Assembly: GCA_025094145.1 (NCBI GenBank)
Contig: JALLLS010000009.1
Location: 372,001-436,000, forward strand
Source: Spinellus fusiger
Taxonomy: Eukaryota; Mucoromycota; Mucoromycetes; Mucorales; Phycomycetaceae
DNA length: 64,000 nucleotides
Direction of reading: 5' to 3'
A model generated the notes under the pieces. That model had not been told where the DNA came from. It saw only the letters and a program-made list of their open reading frames with translations, and did not search any database. Shown one piece after another: positions 22,935 to 33,410 of this stretch (position 1 is its first letter; each line of letters opens with the position of its first letter). The translations under genes and the position numbers were made by a program.

Positions 22935-25374
22935 ATGCCTAGCAGAGGTCATTACACTCTAGGCACTGTCATCGGCCTTTGTGTGTTAGCTGTTCTTGTC
23001 TTACTTCACTCATTCTACAGGCAGCATGACATGTCTCGCTGTGAAATGTCCTATGCATGGCCTTCTTACCAACCCACCCCTCTTCTTTCACGTCTTGACA
23101 AAAAATATACACTTTATCTTTACCGAGACACTTGGACTGACCCTCATGTCAACCCTTATGCTATGCCTGTTCTATTTATTCCTGGACACGCAGGCAGTTA
23201 TAAACAAGTGCGTTCGATTGCCTCTGCTGTTGCCTTCCACCAGGGAGGAACCCACCTGGATATATACACAGGCAAGTGAATGCCTCATTTGTCGAGTCCT
23301 TTCCTGAGTCCTTTCCTGACAATAACCTACAGTGGATTTGAACGAAGAGCTCTCTGCTTTGGACGGACGCCTGCTCAAGGACCAGGCAGAGTACATGAAT
23401 GACTGCATAAAGCATCTCCTGGATCTCTATGCTACAGATTCTGTTGTTCTTCTGGCTCACTCTATGGGTGGAATTGTAGCACGGACAATGCTCACCTTAC
23501 CCAACCACCCACCCCACTCTGTTCATACTCTTATTACCCTGGCCACACCCCATGTCACTGCTCCTCTCTTGTTAGACAGTGTCATAGAAAGACTATATCG
23601 GTTGCTAAGGAAGCATGACCCACCCACTCTCACTACAATGGCCGTGATCTCTATAGCAGGAGGTAGTCTCGATACAACGGTCAATTCAGACGCCATGGAT
23701 GTCAATACACTGACTCAGCACAGTCTCACTGTATTTACTACTGCTATTCCTAATGTATGGACAAGCTGTGATCACAGAGCCATTCTTTGGTGCAATCAAC
23801 TGGTGAAGACCCTCAGCAGGATGCTAGTGGAGAGTGTGGATCCATCCACATCCCAAATACTTTCTATAGACAAACGCATGGCTCTATTCAAAAAGTATTT
23901 GGTGCATGAGCCAGTGTCCTTTGTAGCCTATCAAGGGGAACATGGGCAGACACACCACCACATCACCCTCCAATCTAACAAGACATTTGCTCTTCTTGGT
24001 AAAACACCAGTGTCCGTTGGTCTATGTACAGCATCACACACATGTGTGGCTAAGGAGACCTCTCCTCTAGCAACGACAGGTCTATGGTCCCTTACAGTCC
24101 AGCCAAAAGAATGGAAGAACTATGATTATATCATTATTATCCATAGAAACAACAACATAAAACAGACAGACATGCAATTTATATCCCCCATAGAACACAC
24201 TGGATCATTGATGGAGATTGCCCTTGGAGGAGTACAGCTGGAAACAGAACCTGTTCTCTCCATAGTGCGTTTTACTGCTATCCATAACCCCCTTCTTGCC
24301 TATCGTCTGACAATGACTGGACATGCATTACAGTCAGTCACTCTGAGGCAAAGAGTAGGCACACATGATATCCAAGTATACCACACCACACTCCCTGCAA
24401 CAATGACGCTTGTTTTTCATCAGTTGGCCAAACCAGAACCTCTTGTACTGGAGTTCTGGTCAGTAGCGTCATTGGAAGCAACATTGCATGTGGATTGGTA
24501 CAAGAGTGCTGGTCAATGGCTTCTGCGTTATGGTGTGTCGAGTCTACTCAACTTCTGGTGGGCCACTACGCTTTGTGTTCTCTACACTCAGTGGACATCT
24601 CGTCGTAAGTAGGCTGACGAGAGAGCAAACAAGGACTAATGCATTAAGAAATACTTCCATTTGAAAAGGCTTTCCTGTCCTGTTGTAGAAGCACATGGCT
24701 TTACTCTATAGTCCTGTTGGGTCTCTGTGGGTATCGAACAGGACTACAGGTAATAGTAGCCAAGGTGCCTTGGTTCAGCAATCCTTCTTCTGTCGTGGAT
24801 CGTCTATTACTAGGGAATCAAGGCGACTTTTTCTGGTGGCTGCCTGTGGTAATGTGGATGCTGGGAATTGGACTCACTGCTGTTGTATGGGCAGTTGTGA
24901 GTGGACTTTTGGTGGTCTTGAGTCAATTGTGTTTGCATCTGCGTCTGTTCATGCATAGGGGTACTGAATCAAGAGTCTACTGGATAGCAGGAGGGTGTAT
25001 CTTTTGTTTGCCCTACCACGTTGTCTTTTGTCTGTTTTATATATGGCATCTTTGTAAAACTGTCCATGTAAGAGTGCTTGCCCTACAGCAGACTTCCTTT
25101 GCACAATGGCAGACCTACCGTTACCAGCAGTCCATGGTTCTCTTTCTCACTTGTCTACTTCCTTTCCATGTCCCTGGTCTTATTGTTTATATCAAAGATT
25201 GGTGTGTAGGATGGAGAGCTCCACTTTTATTGGATGTGTCTGTGGATAGTCTGCCTGTCTACAGCATTCTCCTGCTTATCCTATGGGTGGATCCTAGAGT
25301 AATACTATATCACAGGTAAGGGGAAAGAAAGATGCTCTTGTCTGTAGATCTCATTCTCACTTTAATACATGCAT

Positions 25375-25405
<31 letters not shown>

Positions 25406-25497
25406 GAGTCTATCTGTATGCTCTTCGTATCTACATCCTCTTTACTATACTTTATGGCACTCAAATCCCCTTTCCATTGACTTTTCTAATACATTAA
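22935..25497 (+). CDS. BST1: GPI inositol-deacylase (BST1/PGAP1 family)
   Basis: Model join(22935..23271, 23333..24608, 24689..25315, 25407..25497), 776 aa. This ER membrane lipase removes the inositol acyl chain from GPI anchors, permitting ER exit. Visible features: an N-terminal membrane anchor (TVIGLCVLAVLVLLHSF), FIPGHAGSYKQVRSIA, the family motif VDLNEELSALDG, and the lipase nucleophile elbow LLAHSMGGIVART (Ser in GHSMGG-like context). Several C-terminal hydrophobic segments follow from about residue 535. Intron 1 starts with GC (ACAG|GCAAGT), and joining it restores DIYT-V-DLNEEL. Intron 2 is best read with donor GTAGGC at 24609, since the nearby GTAAGT gives a stop. The last exon adds a hydrophobic tail (VYLYALRIYILFTILYG). 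It is shorter than many fungal homologues (about 1000 aa). Confidence 0.9.
25374..25405. repeat. AC/AT microsatellite in the last intron of the GPI inositol-deacylase gene
   Basis: An (AC)n tract passes straight into (AT)n, and the AT tract runs into the intron's AG acceptor at 25405-25406. Confidence 0.85.
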
Positions 25498-25557
25498 TTG
25501 CATCTATTTTTTCCCCTTCTTGAACAAAACAAAAAAAAAAAGTCAAGTTTATTACTT

Positions 25558-26494
25558 TTATACGCTGGCAAGAATGGGGGGCTCAACGAACTCCTTGTTG
25601 ATCTTGGCACCAACATCAGCATCACCAGCAGAAGCACCACCGTGAAGAGCCAAAAGAGCAGACACATCGAACTTGGGTGCCTTGAGGATCTTGACCTTGC
25701 GGGTGTAGGTGTTCTGGAGAGGGTAGATACCGTGACAGGCCTTCTCAATACGAACAGCAATGCTGTCCTGAGCAGAGGCAGAGGCAGAGCTAGTGACCTT
25801 GGCCACCAACTCCTTCAAGTCACAGACAGTGGTCTCCTCGTTCAAGATCTCGAACATCTTCTTACGGATCTGACGGATCTGAGCAGCCTGGGCGTAGGTA
25901 GTCTTCTTGACCTGATCACGGCGACGAGCAGTGAAGGCAACAACAAAGATACGCACAAGGTAACCATCGGTGGTCTTGACATCAACAAATGCCTCGATCA
26001 AAGACTGCCACTTCTTCACCATGGAACGGAGCTTGTCGGTGGTCATGTCCATACCGTAGAAGTTGGTCAAGCAGTTCTTGCCTTGGATTTCATCTACTTT
26101 GAGCTGAATCTTGCGGAAAGAGCGAGACTCGTCCTTGGAGAGGTCACCAAGGGACAGTTCAACGACACGACCGTCAAGAGAGTCGTTGGCGTTACGAAGA
26201 CCCTGGGTACGGTTGACGAGAGTCTTACCAGCCTGGCGCACCTCGAACATGGAGGGAGCCTTGATATCATACCAGTCTTTGCGGGTGAAAGGGTCAACGA
26301 CCTTCTTCTTCAATCCTTTCTTTCCCTTGCTAAGGCGCCTATGAAAATGTTAGGTCGAGTCAATGCTAGTCTACTATTTACTTGTTCTTGCCAACAGCTA
26401 CAATAAAAGATAAAGTTAGAATCAAATGGGTGGATTGGGTGGATTGGGTGGATTGGTTAAATGGATGGATGGATGGATGCTAGTACGTACCCAT
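25558..26494 (-). CDS. Small-subunit ribosomal protein eS1 (RPS3A/Rps1)
   Basis: Model complement(join(25558..26338, 26382..26397, 26491..26494)), 266 aa. It is a 40S platform protein near the mRNA exit channel. The main exon reads [59 protein letters not shown] and the conserved C-terminus. The family N-terminus [15 protein letters not shown] is recovered only by splicing a 4-nt coding first exon (ATGG, donor GTACGT) to a 16-nt micro-exon (CTGTTGGCAAGAACAA) and then the main exon. Introns are 93 and 43 nt, both GT-AG. The first intron contains GGTGGATTG and ATGG tandem repeats. It converges on the GPI-deacylase gene with 60 bp between stops, and AATAAA lies just past its stop. Confidence 0.95.
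26410..26480. repeat. Tandem GGTGGATTG and ATGG repeats in the first eS1 intron
   Basis: Three copies of a 9-mer (GGTGGATTG) are followed by four to five ATGG units, all inside the first intron of the eS1 gene. Confidence 0.8.
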
Positions 26495-29350
26495 ATTGGA
26501 CGATAGATGTGTAAAAAGGAGGGTCTATGGTTTGGCTCTTCTGGCTTGTTTAAACCAGCCCTTAGCTCGACCCGCGGCATTCAAAGACCGACAGTGGGAG
26601 GAAATACTGCGTCAAGAAATTTGATTCATTTTTTATTTGATTTATGTGAATTATGCAAGTCCATAGGCTAGATTTTAGTGCAGGAAGAGTGTTTTTGTTT
26701 TTGTTTTAACGCCTGTCATTATGTCTGAGGCATGGTACTGTGTTACAAGACAGTGTTTTTTTTAGTGTAGAGTGATCCCCGACTGCTTGTTATGAAGAAA
26801 AGGGAAAAATAAAGTGGCTGTAGAGAGAGAGAAAGTGTGTGTATGTGTGTACGTGTGTGTGTTTTTTTTTACTAATGGCTATCTGTAGTTTATGCCTAGT
26901 CTCTATTTTTTATAGGTGAAAATCAGGTATTCTCTAATGATTCAAATAAAAAAGAGTTTGAAATTACATTTATTAGGCCTGTCACTTTTCTCGAAGGTCT
27001 ATAGATACTTTGGTTTCTGTTCAAGTGGAGACTGGTAACGTTGTATAAGGCATCTTGGTAGTGTCAATCTTCCTTTTATCGTGTAACCAAGTGTCCATAC
27101 TACCACTATTGTGTAGCAGAAGAAATACTGTCCACGCTATGGCTTGCTATTCAATCTTCAATCTTCAATATGGAAAAACACATACTCTACTATATAATAC
27201 CATAGATAGCCTAAACATAATAGATAATTACATCCTTAAGAAAGAGACATTTGTACTGAGAATATCCTTCTATTCTATGACAAGAACAATGGTACAGAAT
27301 GATTGTCTTTACAGGTATCCAAAGGCCATGAATCTAAAGTGACCATGTTGATACTTTAAATGGAAGGATTGTATCGTATAGGTTAGCATGGGCTCAACAT
27401 TTATCATGATGAGTAAAATATGAATCAGTGTCCATTTGACTTTGTAGAGTACTCCTTTCATGCTTTTGTTTTTCATTGTTCTTATCCATGTCTTTGATGA
27501 AATATAACTCATACTGATGAGTCATTCTTCATAGGAGTCAATGCTAGTCAATAATATATTCTATGTGGGTCATTAAAGCCCGTGCATATTCATCTTTCAA
27601 CTCTATTAAAAAATGAATATGCATGAATCGATAGAAAAAATAAAGGACACCCTTAGTATTGCTTACTCTTTAATATCCTTGATGAATAAAGGTTTGTTGG
27701 TTCGTTTGTATTGCCTACCTTATCACAAGTCACATCCGAAACGACAGAGAGGGGATCATCGTCGATAAAGAGAAAGTCATCCATTCTCATTTATCCTGCC
27801 TAATTGCAAACATGTATAGCTTATAACACGAAAAACTTACCAAGATCGCGGATTTCTCTTTCCATAAGAATTTTCTTTCTTTAACTGTCTTTCTAGTTCA
27901 TCTTACTGTCATGTGTATATCTCACGAGGTATATTCTATGTGCATTCCATAGGGAGAGCTATTCTTTATGGATGCTATACTTATATGTGCCAATAGTTTT
28001 ACTTTATTTCATCTTATTTTGCTGTAAGACGACTCCTTGTGCTTCCTATGGGGACTATTTTTCTCTATCGCTTGTTTGTACTTGGAAGTGTTGAGCATCG
28101 TGTTTTAGCTGGTGCTGTTTGACTATTCTTCATATCTACTCATCCATTTACATTTGGTATGGGTAAAGATAGCTATTTCAACCTTTCAAGTGCTTTATTG
28201 GTGGTCTAGAAGTATTTATTTATCGTAAATACTTTAATGTTATAACTCTTGGAGGAGTCTTATTAAATCTCATAAGAATATTCCCTTACAAGTAAAATGA
28301 AATGTCCTCTGACCTGTGTACTCACTCTGATAAAGATACAAAGTTTTATTATTCCAAAAGCGAGTTCTATGGTATAGACAGATGGTTTATTTAAAGTTTA
28401 TGCTAAATATCTAGACGTTTATTTAGTATACAGGTTTTAAATAAAATAAAGAATGGTGATTCCAACACTAATGATAGTAACTTAGTGGATTCAGAAGTTT
28501 AGATTCATAATTTACATTGTACGAACAAGTGTTTTTCATGACTCTTTTCTGATCTGTATCTATACTACTTGAGATGTTTTTTTTATTTTATTTTTTATTT
28601 TTTGCATGAGTTCCTATCATTCTTTCCTCATCCTTACAGTGTCATCTGTAGGGATACATAAATATTTCATTAGAAAAAAAAAGTATTTCTACACCATCTT
28701 ATTTTGATGAATAGAAGCTGCAGTGTTCTCATTTCACAAGCAGCGTAAAGACAACACCCCCTTCACTAAGCCTAATTTAAGCAAGACATTCGGCTTTATT
28801 TTATATTTTATAAGATTTAAGATTCTCTACAATCTATAAGATCATCGACACCTCGTCGTTCATCCATAGAATATAGGGGATCATTTATGCCATTGCTTGG
28901 GGATGTTAATAGATAGTAAATCACTCCAATCATGTTTAATTCCGAAGGGTATGTCTATACTTAACATAGGCAGAATCAACCCATTCCATTCCATTTAATA
29001 AAATAAAATAATAAAATACATTTAAACAAACCTAACATGTAGGCTCTTGACTATAGAGTTGGCATCCTGAAAATACGTCATTTCTACTCTTGGCTATTCG
29101 TATGTTTGTTGATATTTAATTGTAAAATGACTATCACCTACTTGAACTACTACCCTATAAATGATGTAGATTAGGTTGGATTAGGTTGGATCGTCATTAT
29201 CAAAGATAGTGTATAAAAGGTGATCTAGTCTGTTGTCATTCTGTGTATGTATAATAAAGTAATATTTATTCTGGCAAAATTGTTTATACAAGTGATTGAA
29301 TGGGATAGTAGGGCTGAAATAAGTAGGTGATACACACTTCAACCTTGAAT
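26495..29350. other. Gene desert
   Basis: The eS1 promoter should lie in the first few hundred bases. A GT-rich microsatellite is at about 26835-26862. No further gene is supported; the open frames near 27055-27512 have no motifs. TTAGGTTGGA occurs twice in tandem at 29172-29191. Confidence 0.5.
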
Positions 29351-29947
29351 CATGTGTATCAAGGGCTGAATGAGCCTTTATAGTGTATTGCATTTAACAT
29401 TGCCTTCAATTACTGTTTTTGTGTAGCCCATTCAACAAAAACGCAGCTACATCTACATGTTTATAAACAAATACATATAGACACATAGACATGGACAAGA
29501 AGAAACACAAGTGCAAGAGTAAGAGTAAGATCAAGATCAGGATGAAGATTAGGATGAATCAAAGGCACCTTGGAATGGCATCTGTACTGCCATTGTCTTT
29601 TCTTGGTCCACACTAAAAGACCTGGTAGACTAGTCAATGGCTCAATCACCATGTACCAGGCACTAGACACTACTCTATCCCATAGCTTTACTAAATTGAG
29701 TGCAGTAGTGCATAATGCATGCGTTGTAGTTTCAAAAGAACAAAGGAGAGAAGGAGGTATCTTATCTACAGTAGGTCTATTACTACACTAATTACCCATC
29801 ATGCATAAGCACTTTCAAGCCTAAATCTATATACCTGCTTCAATGCTACGTGGAACTAAGAGACACACAACTCTTCATATTGACTGCATGTAAAAAATAA
29901 AATACCACCCCTTGAGAGCGGAGTGCTACAGTCCAAGAAAGAGAGAA
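29351..29947. repeat. 597-bp inverted duplicate, right copy (family H)
   Basis: Reverse complement of 17635-18231, essentially identical. In this orientation a TTTATAAACA at 29459 precedes ATG 29491 of a Lys-rich 41-codon frame (MDKKKHKCKSKSKIKIRMK), which is identical in both copies. It is bordered on the right by a GAGAAA-rich tract (29940-29980). Confidence 0.85.
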
Positions 29948-30439
29948 AGAGAGAAAGAGAAAAAAAAAAGACAAAGAAGAAAAGAGAGCAATCAACATAG
30001 GGTGTGTCTTAGTTTTGGCAGTAAAAATAAAAGAGTAGGGTACATAACCTAAGATTCCAATGAACACAGTACCAAAGAAACAAGTTAATTATATAGAAAT
30101 ACCCTGTTGATTCATCGTTTCATAGTATGTATCGATTGTTTAAATTGAATAGATAGTAAATTATTGTTAGATGTTATGTTATGTTACGTTATATTTTAAA
30201 AAATAACAATCTGTTTATTTTTACTAACTTTTAGAATAAATAAACTAGCGCGGGTCCACCATTCTCATTTGGAGATTTCGTTTACTGCATGCGTTAAAGT
30301 CTCCTTGTTTACCACAGGGCTGTATCATTTTGTTTTTTACTGTGCAGTTTACCATTTCCTGACAAGGGAAGTGAGTAAGTATCTTATTGCACCCAACCCC
30401 TTCATTAGTCTCTATTCCCCTTGCTCACGGTGGCGACTC
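29948..30439. other. Intergenic DNA with GA-rich tract, promoter side of the secreted-protein gene
   Basis: GAGAAA repeats at 29940-29985; otherwise no feature seen before the TATA box at 30440. Confidence 0.4.
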
Positions 30440-30448
30440 TATATAAAG
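30440..30448 (+). promoter_or_regulatory. TATA box of the RlpA-like gene
   Basis: TATATAAAG lies 45 bp upstream of the ATG at 30493, a normal distance for a short fungal 5' UTR. Confidence 0.6.
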
Positions 30449-30492
30449 TCTTTAGCTTGTGCTTTTATCAAGTGTTTTCTCTCTTCTACATT

Positions 30493-31037
30493 ATGTGGCT
30501 TTATCGTTTATTTCTCTTATCTTTCATTGTCTCATTTTGCAACGCTCTTCCTCTATCCAACAGTCTGGAAAAGCGAAAACTAGTCTCTCGACAAGATGAT
30601 GATGGTTTTTACAGAGGCTACGGTACTTTCTTCCATCCTGCATCTGAAGGTGGACCTGTTGGCTCCTGTGGTCCGTATGAAGACGATGATAGTCAGATTA
30701 TTGCACTAGTAAGACACCTTTTCCAGAAAAAAATAAAGAAAGAAGATGTATTAATACTGTTTAGAATTTGGATCAATATGGTGGTGAAAACAGCAAGAGT
30801 GAATGGTGTTTTAAAAAATTACTGATCACCTACCATGACAAATCTACTGTGGCCACTATTACAGATGCATGCCCTGGATGTAGTTACAGTAAGTCTAACA
30901 TTGCTTGCCTTGACTCACGCCCCTTGTAAGATTCCCTTGATCTTACACCTGCTGTATTCGCTGAGCTAGAAGATTTTAGCGTAGGTGTGATTGATATCGC
31001 ATGGTGTGTCCTGGGTGAAGATGGTTGCAGTGAATAA
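30493..31037 (+). CDS. Secreted RlpA-like / barwin-like double-psi beta-barrel protein
   Basis: Model join(30493..30708, 30765..30888, 30931..31037), 148 aa; introns are 56 and 42 nt, GT-AG. An N-terminal signal peptide is evident (MWLYRLFLLSFIVSFCNA). A short propeptide-like stretch with KRKLVSR is followed by the double-psi beta-barrel: GYGTFFHPASEGGPVGSCG, NLDQYGGENSKSEWC, VATITDACPGCSYNSLDL, TPAVFAELEDFSVGVIDIAW. Such small secreted proteins are related to expansins and cerato-platanin-like factors and are abundant in Mucorales. Binding to cell-wall polysaccharide is inferred from the fold, not shown. The conserved Asp in ITDACPGC is present. It stands alone in a gene-poor region. Confidence 0.9.
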
Positions 31038-31508
31038 TGCCATCTTGAGGTTCTCTCATTCTTCCTCTGTTATTCTCTTGTCATTATTTGTTACTGCTGT
31101 TTATTTATTTCCATTCTAACTAAAAACATACCAACACTCACTTGCTCTCCTACAAAGAAAAAGACTACACATCAGAATAGTGGTTTATTTGATAAATACA
31201 AGATATCTACTGTCATCCAACAAAAAAAGTAGATGATTTTTCAGTTTTATTCCGAATCAATCCCAAAACATGAGACTATGCAGAAATTGACCTTACCTGA
31301 GTATCTCAACCAAGGATGTGTATCTTAAAAAGGCAATACAGGGCAGAAAGAACTCGAGTAGAAATATATCGTATGATACTATAAAAATAATCGTTGGATC
31401 TCTTGTGGAAATAAAAACTGCGAACACAATGTGGCGTGAGTAGTGAGAATGAAATATATAAGGATATCTTTTCTCTCTCCTTTCTCTTTTTATAAAAACA
31501 ACTTCTTT

Positions 31509-31706
31509 ATGGATTTTCTATCGCTAATTTTCACTTCTCCTTCTCCTTCTACTGTCTGCTCTACACTGGCTGATATTTCTCCACGCTATATTGATCAATG
31601 TGTAAAGCTAAATCCACGCCAACTCATTAAAGTGAATATTATGGGAGATACTGTAGAATTGCCTGTGTATACACTACGAAGACGCAATGCACTTGTTCAT
31701 TTGTAA
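31509..31706 (+). CDS. Possible 65-aa protein of unknown function
   Basis: The start is ATG 31509 after a TATATAAGG at about 31455. The product begins MDFLSLIFTSPSPSTVCS and continues with a polar part (RYIDQCVKLNPRQLIKVN). No recognisable domain. The TATA spacing (about 54 bp) mirrors the neighbouring secreted-protein gene, and composition is protein-like after residue 10. It could also be a first exon or chance. Confidence 0.3.
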   Translation: MDFLSLIFTSPSPSTVCSTLADISPRYIDQCVKLNPRQLIKVNIMGDTVELPVYTLRRRNALVHL

Positions 31707-32769
31707 CATCCTATTTTTACTTACACTGCAGAGGCACTCTCCCGTTTATCTATGGAGTTACTGCACAGGCACACACAAACATACATAAAAACATACATAC
31801 AAACAAACACACACCCTCCTATTGTTATCTAGCTTTTTGTATATATTCTATCATTAGAAGAAATGATGACCAATAAATAGCAGGCCAAATATCAACACTG
31901 ACTTTTTTTTTAAAAAAAAAAAGGAAGTATTGTAACTGTCTAAATAATGATAGAAACCAGACATAAAGTAGAGACATTATGATATGACCAATAAATGACA
32001 GCTTACTGTAAAGAATGAGTCATACAATCCTATGAGTTACGTACTTCTTCTTCCTACAGGACAGTTAGGTTGGAATATAAATACATGCTCAGTCAATGAC
32101 CAATATATCAAGATAAACACAATAAAATACTACTGCTTCAGATTGATGTAGATAGAGATAAATCACTTGCATTTATTTAGAAAACCCTCTTTATCAGTGT
32201 AGAGTCTATGCTAACATTGAGCAAGTTCATTTGGATTTTATAGGGCATAACCAAGACACATTGAGAAGAGATACAATAAGTAGTGTACAGGATGCTGTTA
32301 CTTCAGGTTCTATATATTAAAAAGCGAAATTAGTAGTTAGCAATTTGTAAAATAAATAAAAATAAAATAAAACAGCTACAAAATCAATGGTCTGGGATGA
32401 AGCATCTATGATAAGCTGTAGTGTATCTGAATGCAGTGGATTGATCTTTCAGAGATAGTATAAAAGTACAACAGCCTGCATTAGAATGTATATCTTTTGA
32501 TGGTGATTTCTGCCAAGTTTTTCTATTTGTAATAATCATTAAAGTATAAAAGAAATATAAAAGAATAACAAACAAGTTGAATAAATAAGAGCAGAGTTAA
32601 TTGTACTTTAACCAAACCAAATACCTTTGGACCTAAGAAGTCATTAATGACACCATAACATCAATGGATGATAAATAATAGCTGATACTATTCAGTGTTG
32701 CTAATAAAATAACTATTTATTTCCTCTTTCTTATTGTATTTCTATCAATTCTTTCTGAACTAAAGATGT
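31707..32769. other. Gene-poor AT-rich DNA
   Basis: Nothing coding is supported. A T9A11 palindromic run is at about 31901-31921. GACCAATAAAT occurs twice (about 31868 and 31987). Confidence 0.4.
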
Positions 32770-33410
32770 TATGCAGCCAACAAGATGTTAATGAAGTAAA
32801 GAAGATACAATATGCTTATAGAATCAACCCAGGGTTCTTACATGTGTTTAGTTTTTATAGGAGACTGATAAGAAGCCTGAAGCAAGTTATTCAGGTGGTA
32901 ATCCTACCAGATGAATGACAATAAAGAGAAAAGGCATGCGGAGGATGTTGAAGAAAGAAGGATTCAAACTCTATCTTATCAATGAATTCAAAATATCGAG
33001 CCTGTGTCCTGGGTGCAAGTACTCACCTTTGGAAATATTTAAACATGTCAAGAACCCCAGGCCCTATCAATGAACAAAAATACTCCAAGTTAAATGTCAT
33101 AGTCTTCTCAGGTCATTTCTTAATTATATATAGAAAAAAGAAACTCATCTTTATCCTTTCAAATAGGTGTTCAAACCAATATTATATGGACAAGACATTG
33201 AGGCTTTAGAATCGTGATCTAGCTGCTAGATTGAACTTTAGACATACTCTAATGTCTCAAAGGGAAAATGGTACCCTCACAGAACGCTTTATATATATAT
33301 ATAACAAAAGAAAATATGACTCCAAAAATACAACTAGAACCAAGAAAAGGTCCAAGTCTTCTCCTCCACAGTTATCTCTGGAGCCTCGGCTGACTCACTG
33401 ACGGAAACCC
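32770..33410 (+). pseudogene. Decayed TnpB/Fanzor-like nuclease C-terminus, second relic
   Basis: Reading through several frameshifts: FLHVFSFYRRLIRSLKQ near 32840, then from about 32930 KGMRRMLKKEGFKLYLINEF, KISSLCPGCKYSPLEIFKHV and KNPRPYQ. In another frame follows VKCHSLLRS (about 33090-33115), then RCSNQYYMDK, then NRDLAARLNFRHTLMSQREN and a Lys/Ser-rich tail to about 33400. Motif order (S-x2-CPGC, CHSLLR, NRD-x-AA-x-LNFR) matches the relic at 13285-13675. The RD-x-AA-x-N block corresponds to the last RuvC aspartate of TnpB/Fanzor nucleases, and CPGC to its zinc ribbon. At least three stops or frameshifts. No terminal repeats found around it. Confidence 0.55.
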
